The position numbers and the translations under genes are program-made. Below, piece after piece: positions 9,249 through 18,061 of a stretch of 64,000 bases of DNA; position 1 is the first letter of the stretch; every line of letters begins with the position of its first letter. The notes below the pieces were generated by a model, which was given only the letters and a program-made list of their open reading frames with translations, searched no databases and was not told the DNA's origin. The stretch spans positions 473,298-537,297 of the forward strand of contig JAIXKJ010000008.1 in assembly GCA_026928255.1 (NCBI GenBank), given 5' to 3'. Source of the stretch: Anaerolineales bacterium. GTDB taxonomy: Bacteria > Chloroflexota > Anaerolineae > Anaerolineales > Villigracilaceae.

Positions 9249-9953
9249 CTAGGGCAAAAACGCTTCTTTGTGTTTGGCAAATTCTTCGATAGCCAGTTCG
9301 TAATCGTCGTGTCTGCCAATGTCCAGCCAGTAGCCGTCAAAGTTGAAAATGTTGACCTTCTCGCCGCTTCGCATTAACTTCAAAACCAGTTCGGGCAAAT
9401 CCAAGCGCTCGTTTTTCGGAATGAAATTCAAAATCTGCGGCTCGAAGAGATAAATGCCCATGCTGACCGAGTAATGGTAAGTCGGTTTTTCGATGTAATC
9501 GGCAACCCAATTATCTTCGTCCGCTTCGATGACGCCGAGGTCAATTTTCACGTCGCGTTGATAGCAGGCAATGGTCGCCAACGCGCCGCGCCGACGGTGA
9601 TAATCGAGCATCGCGCCGTAATCAATCGTCGTCAACAGGTCGCCGTTCATCACCAGAAAAGTGTCGTTTAAATTAGACACAAGCGCAATCGGACCCGCCG
9701 TGCCAAGCGGACGTTCTTCGCGCGAGTAGTCAATCTTCGCGCCGAACTTGCTTCCGTCGCCGCAATACGCCATCAGCAATTCGGCGAGGTAGCCGGTCGC
9801 TAGGGTAATGTCGTCGAAGCCTTTTTTCTGCAATTGACGAATCACAATTTCGAGAATTGGCATTTCGCCGATGGGCATCAGCGGTTTGGGCAAAACGGTG
9901 GTGTACGGGGCAAGGCGCGTCCCTTTGCCGCCGGCTAGAATTATCGCTCGCAT
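9249..9953 (-). CDS. sugar-phosphate nucleotidyltransferase
   Basis: 234 residues from the ATG at 9951-9953 (MRAIILAGGKGTRL). The GGxGTRL nucleotide-binding loop, the lysine-bearing LPKPLMPIG, and FLVMNGDLL with the metal-binding Asp are all present, placing it in the NTP_transferase family (glucose-1-P, mannose-1-P or glucosamine-1-P nucleotidylyltransferases). There is no LbH acyltransferase extension. It is followed by a LegB-like 4,6-dehydratase gene upstream in the operon (one base between them), so it may make the NDP-sugar that enzyme uses, as the guanylyltransferase PtmE does in Campylobacter legionaminate synthesis. Which NTP it uses is not decided by sequence. Confidence 0.85.
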   Translation of the reverse strand: MRAIILAGGKGTRLAPYTTVLPKPLMPIGEMPILEIVIRQLQKKGFDDITLATGYLAELLMAYCGDGSKFGAKIDYSREERPLGTAGPIALVSNLNDTFLVMNGDLLTTIDYGAMLDYHRRRGALATIACYQRDVKIDLGVIEADEDNWVADYIEKPTYHYSVSMGIYLFEPQILNFIPKNERLDLPELVLKLMRSGEKVNIFNFDGYWLDIGRHDDYELAIEEFAKHKEAFLP

Positions 9954-9954
9954 C

Positions 9955-10944
9955 TCACACCGCGTATTGGTCGGGTCGGTAGAGGTCAAGGTGGGCAGAG
10001 ATCCACTCGATGGTTTCTGTCAGCCCCTCGTCAAGCGAGATGCGCGGCTGCCAGCCAATGAGGCGCTTGGCTTTTTCATTCGACGCCCACAGTTTCATCA
10101 CTTCGCTTTTGTTGGGGCGCACGCGCTGCGGGTCGGAAACGATTTTTGGAGTCTTGCCAATGATGCCAAAAATTTTCTGCGCCAAATCGCCAATGCGAAT
10201 GGTGTTGTCGTTGCCAAGGTTGACTTCCTCGCCCAACACGCCTTCGGCTTCAGCAACCTTAACAAACCCGTCGGCGGTGTCTTTGACGAAGGTGAAATCG
10301 CGCGAAGGGTCGAGGCTGCCGAGTTTCACTTCGTCGCGCGTCAGCGCTTGGACGATGATGGTCGGGATGACCGCCCGCATGGATTGACCCGGGCCGAAGG
10401 TGTTGAAGGGGCGCAAGGTAACGACCGGCGTTTCAAACGAACGGTAAAAACTTTCGGCAATGCGGTCGGCGCCAATTTTGCTGGCGGAGTAAGGCGACTG
10501 TCCTTGCAGCGGATGTTTCTCGTCAATCGGCACATATTGCGCCGTGCCGTACACCTCGCTAGTGGAAGTGTGCACCACGCGCCGCGTCCCCAAATCGCGC
10601 GCCGCCGCCAACACGTTGAGCGTACCCATCACGTTGACGTCAATCACTTCGCGCGGGTTGACGTAGGAATACGGAATGGCAATCAACGCGCCGAGATGAA
10701 AAATCGTGTCCGCGCCGCGCGCCGCGTTACGCACCGCTTCGGGGTCGCGCAAGTCGCCTTGCACAATTTCGATTTGCGAAAGAATTTGCGCGTCGAGCCA
10801 TTTCAACATGCCCAAATCGTTGCGCGAGTTGTAGCGCACAAACCCGCGCGCGCTGGCGCCCTCGCGGACTAAACGCTCAATTAAATGGCTGGCGATAAAT
10901 CCGCCCGCGCCGGTGACTAAAACTTTTTTTCCGTTCCAATTCAT
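9955..10944 (-). CDS. LegB-like NAD-dependent nucleotide-sugar 4,6-dehydratase (extended SDR)
   Basis: 329 residues from the ATG at 10942-10944 (MNWNGKKVLVTGAGG). The frame continues to 11151, but only the short start gives a clean Rossmann beginning and an ATGA overlap with the next gene. It has GAGGFIASHL (NAD loop), STSEVYGTAQ, and SPYSASKIGADR with the YxxxK catalytic pair. The stretches GALIAIPYSY, HPLQGQSPYSASK and RPFNTFGPGQS closely match, from memory, LegB-type dehydratases of legionaminic acid synthesis, more than UDP-Gal epimerases. Together with the NeuB and cytidylyltransferase genes at 20-23 kb this suggests a nonulosonate pathway. Substrate assignment is inference. Confidence 0.75.
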   Translation of the reverse strand: MNWNGKKVLVTGAGGFIASHLIERLVREGASARGFVRYNSRNDLGMLKWLDAQILSQIEIVQGDLRDPEAVRNAARGADTIFHLGALIAIPYSYVNPREVIDVNVMGTLNVLAAARDLGTRRVVHTSTSEVYGTAQYVPIDEKHPLQGQSPYSASKIGADRIAESFYRSFETPVVTLRPFNTFGPGQSMRAVIPTIIVQALTRDEVKLGSLDPSRDFTFVKDTADGFVKVAEAEGVLGEEVNLGNDNTIRIGDLAQKIFGIIGKTPKIVSDPQRVRPNKSEVMKLWASNEKAKRLIGWQPRISLDEGLTETIEWISAHLDLYRPDQYAV

Positions 10945-11861
10945 TTTGACTCCGTTTTTACGCGCTCGCGCCAATCGGCAAGCATCTCTGTCAGCGATTC
11001 GTTCAACGAAACGCGCGGACTCCATCCGGTCGCTTTTTTCAACTTTTGATAACTGCCAAATTGGATAGGCGCGTCGTTTTTTTGCATCCGCGCCGCATCT
11101 TTCTTGACCGATAATTTTTTCTTCGACCGAGCCGTCATCTCGTCGAGACATTGTTGAATCGCCGTCGCCGTTCCCGAGCAGACGTTATAGATTTGTCCGC
11201 TGACGTCTTTTTCTGCGAGCAAAAACAAAGCGCGCGCCGCGTCGCGGACGTCTAGAAAATCGCGTTGCGCGTCGAGGTTGCCGGTGATAATTTCGTCTTC
11301 ATCCGAAATTTCCGCCAGCGCAATTTGACGCGCAAATGCCGCGCACGCCAAATCAGGCGACTGCCCGACGCCAAGCAAATTAAACATGCGCGTTACGACG
11401 ACGCTTAACCCGAACGCATAATCATACCGCAAGGCTGCAATTTCTTGCGCCGCCTTGCTGACGGCGTATTCCGTAATCGGGCGCAGAGGCGAACGCTCGG
11501 TAATGGGTCTGGCGTTTTTCGTCGCGCCGTAAACCGCGCTCGAACTGGCTACAACGACCTTCGGGCGTTTCTCCAATTGCGTCAGCGCGTCAAAAAGATT
11601 TAACGTCCCGAACAAATTGCTTTCATAATACGCCTGCGGATTGGGCGATTTGATGACGCCCGCCAAGTGAAAAACCGCGTCGGGTTGACAATCGGCTGCG
11701 ACGCGAGTCAGCGCGGCGCGGTCGGCGAGGTCGCCGACGAAGGTGCGTTCGTCAGCCGCGCGGACGTCGAATCCGAAAACGTCCCAACCTTCGCGCGTCA
11801 ACTCAGCGCGAAGATGCCGCCCGACAAAACCAGAAATCCCCGTAATCAGCGCTCGCTTCAT
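10941..11861 (-). CDS. rmd: GDP-4-dehydro-6-deoxy-mannose reductase-like SDR
   Basis: 306 residues. MKRALITGISGFVGRHL is the NAD(P) loop; TEYAVSKAAQE carries the YxxxK pair. The segment GVGQSPDLACAAFARQ and the downstream [16 protein letters not shown] and YNVCSG resemble Rmd, which reduces GDP-4-keto-6-deoxymannose to GDP-D-rhamnose. A gmd gene is present at 36592-37557, so the pathway would be complete within the block. Its end overlaps the LegB-like gene by 4 bp. It could instead reduce another 4-keto sugar; confidence in the SDR family is high, in Rmd activity moderate. Confidence 0.7.
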   Translation of the reverse strand: MKRALITGISGFVGRHLRAELTREGWDVFGFDVRAADERTFVGDLADRAALTRVAADCQPDAVFHLAGVIKSPNPQAYYESNLFGTLNLFDALTQLEKRPKVVVASSSAVYGATKNARPITERSPLRPITEYAVSKAAQEIAALRYDYAFGLSVVVTRMFNLLGVGQSPDLACAAFARQIALAEISDEDEIITGNLDAQRDFLDVRDAARALFLLAEKDVSGQIYNVCSGTATAIQQCLDEMTARSKKKLSVKKDAARMQKNDAPIQFGSYQKLKKATGWSPRVSLNESLTEMLADWRERVKTESK

Positions 11862-12748
11862 TGGCTAAAAACTTTCCTCATTCCTTTTAACGTTCCTTTC
11901 AACCCCTTCAGGCTGTGAAAATTTGCCGCGAACAAACCGAGCAGCGCCCAAGCGTAAAACAACCAGCGCCATTTTTCGCGCGCCCAACTTTTGCGAAAGA
12001 GATAATCATAATTGACGACGCTCATCTGCGCCCAGCGTTGAACGTTAAGGCGGTTCATCGGGCTTTCGTTGTGCAGCAAAGTCGCCGTCGTTTGGTAGTA
12101 AATTTTATACCCCGCGTCCAGCGTTTGTTTGGAAATGTCCGCGTCTTCCATCAAACCGTAATGCGCGAGCGCTTCGTCAAATTGGATTTTCTCAAAAACC
12201 TCGCGGCGAAAAGACATGCAACAACCCGAAAGGCATTCGATAAATCCGCTTGGCTGGTTGCGGCGCGGATGCGAGGGCATGCCCGAAAGGTAAAATTTTC
12301 CGTTGCGCGTTCCGACGACGCCGAAGAAAAAACGAATCGAAGAAAATACGACGCGCTCTAAATTTAGACGAAAAGTCTGCGGCGGCGCGTTGACGATTTT
12401 TCCGCCCGCCGCGCCGATTTCATGATTCGCATCTTCGACGAAAACTTTCTCCGCTTCGGCAAGATAATTCTCGGCGAGCGTTACGTCGTCGTCGAAGAAA
12501 AATAGCAAATCATTTTCACACTCGCGGACGCCGCGATTGCGTTGCAAGGTTAAACCGGGTTGCGTGTGAAAATAGCGGACGGGAAAAGGCAAAGTTTGCG
12601 AAGCGAGATAATTTTGCAAGCGCCTTTCGTCGGACGAATCAACGACAATCAATTCGTTGGGCAAACGAGTTTGCCGCACAATGGACGGCAGCGTTTTTAC
12701 AAAATCGTCGAAGCGATTGCGCGTGCAAATGATGACAGAAATTTTCAT
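11858..12748 (-). CDS. GT2-family glycosyltransferase
   Basis: 296 residues. Opens MKISVIICTRNRFDDFVKTL, the GT-A nucleotide-binding strand, with LIVVDSSD and then NDLLFFFDDDVTLAENYL, the DxD-type metal site near residue 86. An internal CLSGCCMSFRREVF and a later ALAHYGLMEDADIS (ED motif of inverting GT2) follow. The last 50 residues contain a hydrophobic stretch that may associate with the membrane. Overlaps its neighbours by 4 and 1 bp. Probably a rhamnosyl- or similar inverting transferase; the sugar is not determinable. Confidence 0.86.
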   Translation of the reverse strand: MKISVIICTRNRFDDFVKTLPSIVRQTRLPNELIVVDSSDERRLQNYLASQTLPFPVRYFHTQPGLTLQRNRGVRECENDLLFFFDDDVTLAENYLAEAEKVFVEDANHEIGAAGGKIVNAPPQTFRLNLERVVFSSIRFFFGVVGTRNGKFYLSGMPSHPRRNQPSGFIECLSGCCMSFRREVFEKIQFDEALAHYGLMEDADISKQTLDAGYKIYYQTTATLLHNESPMNRLNVQRWAQMSVVNYDYLFRKSWAREKWRWLFYAWALLGLFAANFHSLKGLKGTLKGMRKVFSQ

Positions 12749-13902
12749 CAGAGACTCAAAACCTTTTCAAAAATTTCTTCATGCCGCGAAATAAATTTTT
12801 CCAACGAAAATAAATCCACAGCGCGTTGACGCGCCCTTTGCGACAACTCCGCGCGACGAGTAAAGGCTTGCAAGGCGGCGTCCGCTAGGGCTTGCGGTTC
12901 GGGCAGGTTGATTTTCTCCCAATCATGCTCGACTTGCGCGCCGACGCCCGCCTCGCCGACCAATTCGGGAACGCCGCCGTTCTTCAAATAGACGACGGGC
13001 AAGCCCAACGCCAGCGCTTCCAGCACGAGGCCGGGCGACGGGTCGGCGTATTTTGTGTGCAATAATAAATGCGCTTGCGCGTACAAAGCGGGCGCGTCGG
13101 TTTGGGCGTAAGTTCCCGTAAAAATTACCGAGTCGGTTAAGTTCATTTCGCGCAGCGCTTGTTTTGTCCACGCTTGGGCTTCGCGGCGCGGAAGCCAAAG
13201 GGCGCCAGTTACAATCAGTTTTGCGTTCGGCTCGGCGCGGCGCAAAACCGCCAGCGTTTGCAACGCCAATTCAAGGCGATACTTTTCGTATTGATTGCCG
13301 CCCAAAAGCAAGGTCAGCGCTTGGGGCTTTTGCGAATCGCTCGCGGGCGAAAAGAGGCGGACGTCCACTGGATTATAGACAACTTCATGGGGGACGTTCG
13401 GCGGCGAGATGTAACGCTCGGCGCTGTCATTGCAAAATTGACTTTGATAGACGATGAAATCCGCGCGTTGAACGAGCGCTTTCAAAGGGCGATTCGAGGC
13501 TTGGTAATTCTCGCCGTCCCACGCGGGGAAAGCCACGCCGTTTTGGTTGACGATAATTTTCAGCCCTTTGCTTTTGGCGCGTTGCAAAATTTCCGTCTGC
13601 AACGGATGCCCGACGCTGCTGACCGCGTACAACAAATTTGCGGACGGAAAATGATGCGGAAAATTTTCCGCGAGATAGGTCAACTTGACCGCGCCGCCGT
13701 GCGCGAACTGGTCGCGCCGCGCTGGCGGATTTGGAAAGCGCGGGCTGAGATATGCAACCGCCAGGCGGCCGTCCGCTTTTTGAAGCGCCGTCAACCTTAA
13801 ACGCGCGGGCGCAGAACGAACCCAATCCCTTAAAGCAAAGATGCGCCGAAAAAAATTCGGAAAGGTTTGTTTAAGGGAAGAAAGCGCAGAACGAATCATC
13901 AC
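12748..13902 (-). CDS. GT4-family glycosyltransferase
   Basis: 384 residues. A basic N-terminal helix of about 35 residues precedes the GT-B fold (LAVAYLSPRFPNPPARRDQF). The donor domain begins near TLLLGGNQYEKYRLELA and has ADPSPGLVLEALALGLPVV near residue 290, an E-x7-E motif in which the first Glu is replaced by Asp, then GGVPELVGEAGVG. The same Asp variant occurs in the gene at 14987-15958, so these are likely related enzymes. Coupled to its neighbours by 1- and 4-bp overlaps. Confidence 0.84.
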   Translation of the reverse strand: MMIRSALSSLKQTFPNFFRRIFALRDWVRSAPARLRLTALQKADGRLAVAYLSPRFPNPPARRDQFAHGGAVKLTYLAENFPHHFPSANLLYAVSSVGHPLQTEILQRAKSKGLKIIVNQNGVAFPAWDGENYQASNRPLKALVQRADFIVYQSQFCNDSAERYISPPNVPHEVVYNPVDVRLFSPASDSQKPQALTLLLGGNQYEKYRLELALQTLAVLRRAEPNAKLIVTGALWLPRREAQAWTKQALREMNLTDSVIFTGTYAQTDAPALYAQAHLLLHTKYADPSPGLVLEALALGLPVVYLKNGGVPELVGEAGVGAQVEHDWEKINLPEPQALADAALQAFTRRAELSQRARQRAVDLFSLEKFISRHEEIFEKVLSL

Positions 13903-14990
13903 GCGCCGACAAAGCCTTTCATAAAATCTGCCCAGAGCGGAATTTGACTTTCATAACTGTTGGCTTCAGCGGTCTTTCGTCCTGCCGCAAGCATGGGCTG
14001 AAGATCCGCTTGGGACGAGCGATATACTTGAAGGGCGTAAGAGGCGAGCGCATCTACATCCTCCGAGTCGGTCATAAAAGCGTTCTCGCCGTGTTGCGCC
14101 AAATCCATCGCCTGCCCGACGCGAGTGGTAACCAGCGGAACGCCGCTCGCCATGCTTTCCAAGATCGCTTTCGGTCCGCCCTCCTGACGCGAAGCGACGA
14201 CGTATAAATCCAACGCTTGAAATAATTCGGCAATTTCAGGGTACGAGTTTAGATATTTATGCAGATACGGCACGCCGACCTCTTCCAGCCCTTTCTTAAC
14301 AAATCCGCGCGCGGGGCCGGAAAGCAAAACAAACAATTCGGGAATATCGCCCTTCAATTGCTTCATCACGTCCACAAACACGTCGGGACCTTTAATTAAT
14401 TTTGGCTGCGTCCCGTCACCCCAACCGACTCCGTCTTTTTGAAACGAACCGACGACAAAAGCAGATTGCGGAAGCCCTAACTTTTCCCGCGCCGCCCGTT
14501 TTTGTTCGGCAGAGCGAAAGGGGAAAAAATCCGTATTAATTCCAATTGGAATCAAAAAAACTTTCGACGGGTCAATTCCTGTTTCCAACGCCACGTTTTT
14601 CATTTCAGAATGCGAAACCTGCACGCGCGCAATTTTTTCATGCTCGGCAGACAAGGTTCGATAAAAACGGTCAAACAATTCGTCGCCAGTGTTTGGCTTG
14701 CCGTGAAAATAAGCAAAGCCGATGCGGTTCGGCAAAAGTCCGCGCCAATCGTCTTTCGTCAAAACAAAATGGTTTGAAAAAAAGACGGACTGCGGTCGCC
14801 GCGCGTGCTTCCAAATCGGCTTGGCAAGCGGCACGTTCAACGCGCCGCAAATTTTTTTCAACTCGCGCATTTCCCAATCCAACACCCAGCCCGCGTCGTC
14901 GCCGTACAAAATCAAACGCGAATACGGCTGCCAATTCCACGAAGCCGCTTTGAGCAAATTAATTCCGACCGTGCGCGTCAACTCTTTCAT
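13899..14990 (-). CDS. GT4-family glycosyltransferase
   Basis: 363 residues. GT-B protein; the donor domain starts around residue 160 (FVVGSFQKDGVGWGDG) and carries RQEGGPKAILESMASGVPLV near 276 (E-x7-E) and TTRVGQAMDLAQHGENAF. The acceptor half has FFSNHFVLTKDDWRG and a HGKPNTGDELFD segment. It overlaps both neighbours by 4 bp. Its function in the block is to add one residue of the glycan; specificity unknown. Confidence 0.84.
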   Translation of the reverse strand: MKELTRTVGINLLKAASWNWQPYSRLILYGDDAGWVLDWEMRELKKICGALNVPLAKPIWKHARRPQSVFFSNHFVLTKDDWRGLLPNRIGFAYFHGKPNTGDELFDRFYRTLSAEHEKIARVQVSHSEMKNVALETGIDPSKVFLIPIGINTDFFPFRSAEQKRAAREKLGLPQSAFVVGSFQKDGVGWGDGTQPKLIKGPDVFVDVMKQLKGDIPELFVLLSGPARGFVKKGLEEVGVPYLHKYLNSYPEIAELFQALDLYVVASRQEGGPKAILESMASGVPLVTTRVGQAMDLAQHGENAFMTDSEDVDALASYALQVYRSSQADLQPMLAAGRKTAEANSYESQIPLWADFMKGFVGA

Positions 14991-15958
14991 GCGATTAATT
15001 CCAGAACTCTCAAATAGCGCGCGCTGACTTCCTCGATTGTCGGAACGACAATTGCGGACTGAAACGCCTCATACTTCGACGCGACATGATTCAGCGCTTC
15101 GGGCGCTTCCTCCGCCGAAGCGAATCCCGCGCCCGCGCCGCCGACGATTTCGGGGTGTCCGCCGCTTTGCAGATAAACGGCAGGCAGCCCGCAGGTCAGC
15201 GCTTCGATTAGTGAATTGGAACACGGGTCGTTTTTACTGGCGGTTAAGTAGACGTCATGCTCGCGGAACAACTGCGCCATGCGATACGAATCCACCGCCG
15301 CCAACATGCGAATATTTTTGAAAGCAACCGGACTGCGCCCGACGAAGGTCATTTCGTAACGCTCCCAATCTAAATGTTCGTCCAACCATTGATATGTATC
15401 CGCGCCTTTGTTGACGTTGTCCGACCAACTGGAAGCGATTATTTTTATTTTTCGATTGCGCGAAAATTCAGCCCGTCCGCGCGGATGAAAAATGTCGGGG
15501 TCGGCGGCGTTCATAATCACAATTGGATTCTTAAACTCCAAGCCGAGTTCGCGGTGTTTTTGCAAACTGTACTGCGATTGAAAAATGGTCTTATCGGCGA
15601 ATTGGCGGTTGAGCGCTTGAATGGTTTTATCCGCGCCGTCGTCGCGCCCGCGATAGACGTCAATCGGCCCGTCCACGCGGTGAACGTAAAGCGCGGATTT
15701 ACGACGAGTCCAACGCAAGCGCCTCGCGCTGAAATTAAAGGAATTGAACAAACAAGCGCGAGTCGTCCGCGAGACGCGGTTGTTCTCGACGCGCAAGCCT
15801 TTCGTCCGCGCTTGTTTGCAAAAGGCGCGCAAAAATTGATGTCCGCCGCCGGTCGGCGGCGGCGCGAACTCGTGAAAGACGGACAAGTCGGCGGAGGAAA
15901 ACGCGCCCGCCGCAAGCGCTTGAACGTCGGAAACTATTTCGCGGATGTGCAACTTCAT
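14987..15958 (-). CDS. GT4-family glycosyltransferase
   Basis: 323 residues, short for GT4. Contains VHRVDGPIDVYRGRDDGADK, where HRVDG precedes the predicted acceptor pocket, and a donor-domain start KIIASSWSDNVNKGADTYQW. The terminal signature is KNDPCSNSLIEALTCGLPAV near residue 245, with Asp in place of the first Glu of E-x7-E as in the gene at 12748-13902, followed by SGGHPEIVGGAG. Overlaps the downstream GT4 by 4 bp and is one base from the upstream methyltransferase stop. Confidence 0.82.
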   Translation of the reverse strand: MKLHIREIVSDVQALAAGAFSSADLSVFHEFAPPPTGGGHQFLRAFCKQARTKGLRVENNRVSRTTRACLFNSFNFSARRLRWTRRKSALYVHRVDGPIDVYRGRDDGADKTIQALNRQFADKTIFQSQYSLQKHRELGLEFKNPIVIMNAADPDIFHPRGRAEFSRNRKIKIIASSWSDNVNKGADTYQWLDEHLDWERYEMTFVGRSPVAFKNIRMLAAVDSYRMAQLFREHDVYLTASKNDPCSNSLIEALTCGLPAVYLQSGGHPEIVGGAGAGFASAEEAPEALNHVASKYEAFQSAIVVPTIEEVSARYLRVLELIA

Positions 15959-15959
15959 G

Positions 15960-16649
15960 TCAGCGGACGGCTTTCACAAAATAACCGGTCGTAAATTTTT
16001 GGCGGTTAGCGTTTTCCTTGCCATACAACGCCAAGTCGAGCGAACATAATCCGCGCGAGAGCCATTTGAGCAGCCAACGAGTCAACTTGCTGACGAAGGT
16101 CTTCCCTTCTTCGCCCGCGACGCCCAACTCGCAAAGCAAGCCCAAAACGCCGAAGTAACCGCCCATGCGATAGACGTCTGCTGATTTGAACTCGCGAAAG
16201 AGGTAACGCAAGCCGTCTTCGGTGAAGCGCTGAAAATCGTGCGGGTCGGCGTGGACGGGGTAAAAGAAAGGCGTCGAAGCGAAAACTAAACCGTCGGCGC
16301 GAAGGAGGCGGTGAATTTCATCCACGCAGGCTTGCGGATTTGGGAGATGTTCCAAGACTTCGGTGCACAAGATGCAATCCGCGCTGGCGGAGGATAGCGG
16401 CGCGCGGGTTACGTCCGCGAAGATGTTGGGGCGGGTGGACAAGTCCAAATTGAGGTAACGCCAGGAGCGGGCTTGTGCTTCGGGCGGCTGAAAACTTCCG
16501 CGTTTGCTTTGGCGTTTGCCGCCCAAGTCGAGGACGTCGCCGCGCATTTGGTCGGCGAAGGCGCCGAGGCAGGCGTCCAGCCAGAGGCGGCGGTAGGTAA
16601 CGTAATTTTTTTTCCAGTAGGCGGCGCGTTCGGGGAGAATAGATTTCAT
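15960..16649 (-). CDS. class I SAM-dependent methyltransferase
   Basis: 229 residues. GDVLDLGGKRQSKRGSF is the SAM loop near residue 39 and CILCTEVLEHLPNPQACVDE near 92 is the typical Methyltransf_11 motif. ASTPFFYPVHADPHDFQRFT follows, a stretch I associate with methyltransferases of polysaccharide loci. One base separates each end from its neighbours. Probably methylates a sugar of the glycan or its lipid intermediate; the acceptor is not known. Confidence 0.8.
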   Translation of the reverse strand: MKSILPERAAYWKKNYVTYRRLWLDACLGAFADQMRGDVLDLGGKRQSKRGSFQPPEAQARSWRYLNLDLSTRPNIFADVTRAPLSSASADCILCTEVLEHLPNPQACVDEIHRLLRADGLVFASTPFFYPVHADPHDFQRFTEDGLRYLFREFKSADVYRMGGYFGVLGLLCELGVAGEEGKTFVSKLTRWLLKWLSRGLCSLDLALYGKENANRQKFTTGYFVKAVR

Positions 16650-16650
16650 T

Positions 16651-18060
16651 TTAGAGTCTGCTTTGAATCATATTTGTCAAGCGGACGGCGGCTTGCCCGT
16701 CTAACGCGCCGCATTCGGATTCGGCGTAGCGGCGGCGGGCTTCGCTGTCTAATGTTCGGTCGCCGAGATAGGCGTTCAGCGCGTCGAATAATTCTTTTTC
16801 GTTTTTCGCCACGCGCGCCGCCGCCAAACGCAACGGACGGCGATTGTGAGTCTGGCGTTGTAAAAAGGAGGTAGTTACGCTGAAACGCAAGCCGAAGGCG
16901 TACGAGTCAAATCCAACATGAATGGTCGGCAGGTCGCAAATGGCGGCTTCCAGCCCAATGGTGGAAAAGTAGTTGACCATCACGTCGCTGTAACGGAGCA
17001 GGTAATTTAATTCGTCGGGGGTTTCGTCGAAGGCGAGGTCGACGCGAAATTCGGCGGAGCGGTCAGCGTTGGCGTCCACCGCGCCAGAGTTGGAAATGTA
17101 AGCGCCCGCTTGTTGAAAGAGATTTTGCAAAACCGTCCAGGCGGGGGCGTTGGTCAACTTTGGGTGTGGGTAGGGGCGGACGATTAAGTTAAACGGCTCG
17201 CGCCAAACTCTTTGCTTTTGCTCGACAAAGGCGCGATAAATGTCAAAGTAATGGTTGATGTTGACGCCGCCGGCAAAAAGAATCGTTTTCTTCAATGGGT
17301 CGAGATTAAGCGAACGCAGAAATTCTTCGCGGCTTTGGGGCAGCGGAGTCATGAAACGGTCGTATTGCACGGGGCCGGTAATTTCAAGTTTCGCGGCGGG
17401 GTAGCGATGCAACTTCATGGCTTCGTCCGCCATTTGCTCGCTCCACACGGCGAGGCAGGTCGGCGTAAATCCGCGATAGCCCATGTTGACGATGTTGTCG
17501 TAATTGGTGATGGCGGCGAAAGTCGGCAGCCCGATGCGTTGCGCTTCGCGGGCGAAAGCGCCTTCGTTCCAAAAGCCATAGTTGCCCATGCCGGGCGTCA
17601 ACACGCAGGAGACGTTTCGTTCCTTAAATTGTTTTTCGTGTTCATGCGTCGGGTAGAGGCGCGTTTCCAACTCAGCCAGCAAACGCCCCATCGCGGGCAG
17701 ACGGCGCGTCGCGCCGACGAACGTCATCTGCGCGGACATGCCGAAGAGCGTGGCGTCGAACAGTTTGCTTTCGATCACCTCGCGGAAGCGCATGTCGGTC
17801 GTTTCGGTTACGACGACGAAGCGGCGCAACATTCGCAATTGTTGCAAGAGAAAATGTTTTTCATATTGCGCGTCGTAGCTCTCGACTTGCAACTCAAAAT
17901 ATTTTTCGGGATCAAAATCGAAGGCGCGAAAATAAACCGGGCTGAGAAAATACAGCGGCGCAAATCCGCTTTCTGTTAAGCGGCGGCGAAAAGAAGGTTG
18001 ATGAAAGGCGCGCGCCGCCATTTTGCCGTGCAAAGGAATTGCAATTTTTATTTCGGTCAT
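16651..18060 (-). CDS. putative GT-B-fold transferase of surface-glycan synthesis (family not recognised)
   Basis: 469 residues from the ATG at 18058-18060 (MTEIKIAIPLHGKMAARAF). The frame continues to 18168, but that would overlap the transketolase by 107 bp. The C-terminal half has TILFAGGVNINHYFDIY near residue 255, LIVRPYPHPKL, and YLLRYSDVMVNYFSTIGLEAAICDLPTIHVG near 365-395. This layout (strand, PxPHPK loop, S/T-x-GLEA) resembles the nucleotide-binding half of CDP-glycerol glycerophosphotransferases and related GT-B proteins. No signal peptide or membrane helix. It sits between methyltransferase and transketolase genes with one-base gaps. Function is inferred from fold-like features only. 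Confidence 0.5.
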   Translation of the reverse strand: MTEIKIAIPLHGKMAARAFHQPSFRRRLTESGFAPLYFLSPVYFRAFDFDPEKYFELQVESYDAQYEKHFLLQQLRMLRRFVVVTETTDMRFREVIESKLFDATLFGMSAQMTFVGATRRLPAMGRLLAELETRLYPTHEHEKQFKERNVSCVLTPGMGNYGFWNEGAFAREAQRIGLPTFAAITNYDNIVNMGYRGFTPTCLAVWSEQMADEAMKLHRYPAAKLEITGPVQYDRFMTPLPQSREEFLRSLNLDPLKKTILFAGGVNINHYFDIYRAFVEQKQRVWREPFNLIVRPYPHPKLTNAPAWTVLQNLFQQAGAYISNSGAVDANADRSAEFRVDLAFDETPDELNYLLRYSDVMVNYFSTIGLEAAICDLPTIHVGFDSYAFGLRFSVTTSFLQRQTHNRRPLRLAAARVAKNEKELFDALNAYLGDRTLDSEARRRYAESECGALDGQAAVRLTNMIQSRL

Positions 18061-18061
18061 T

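Noticed and set aside
9955..11151. Longer start for the LegB-like gene
   Set aside because: Adds 69 residues of arginine-rich shadow sequence overlapping the reductase gene; the Rossmann motif begins at 10944.
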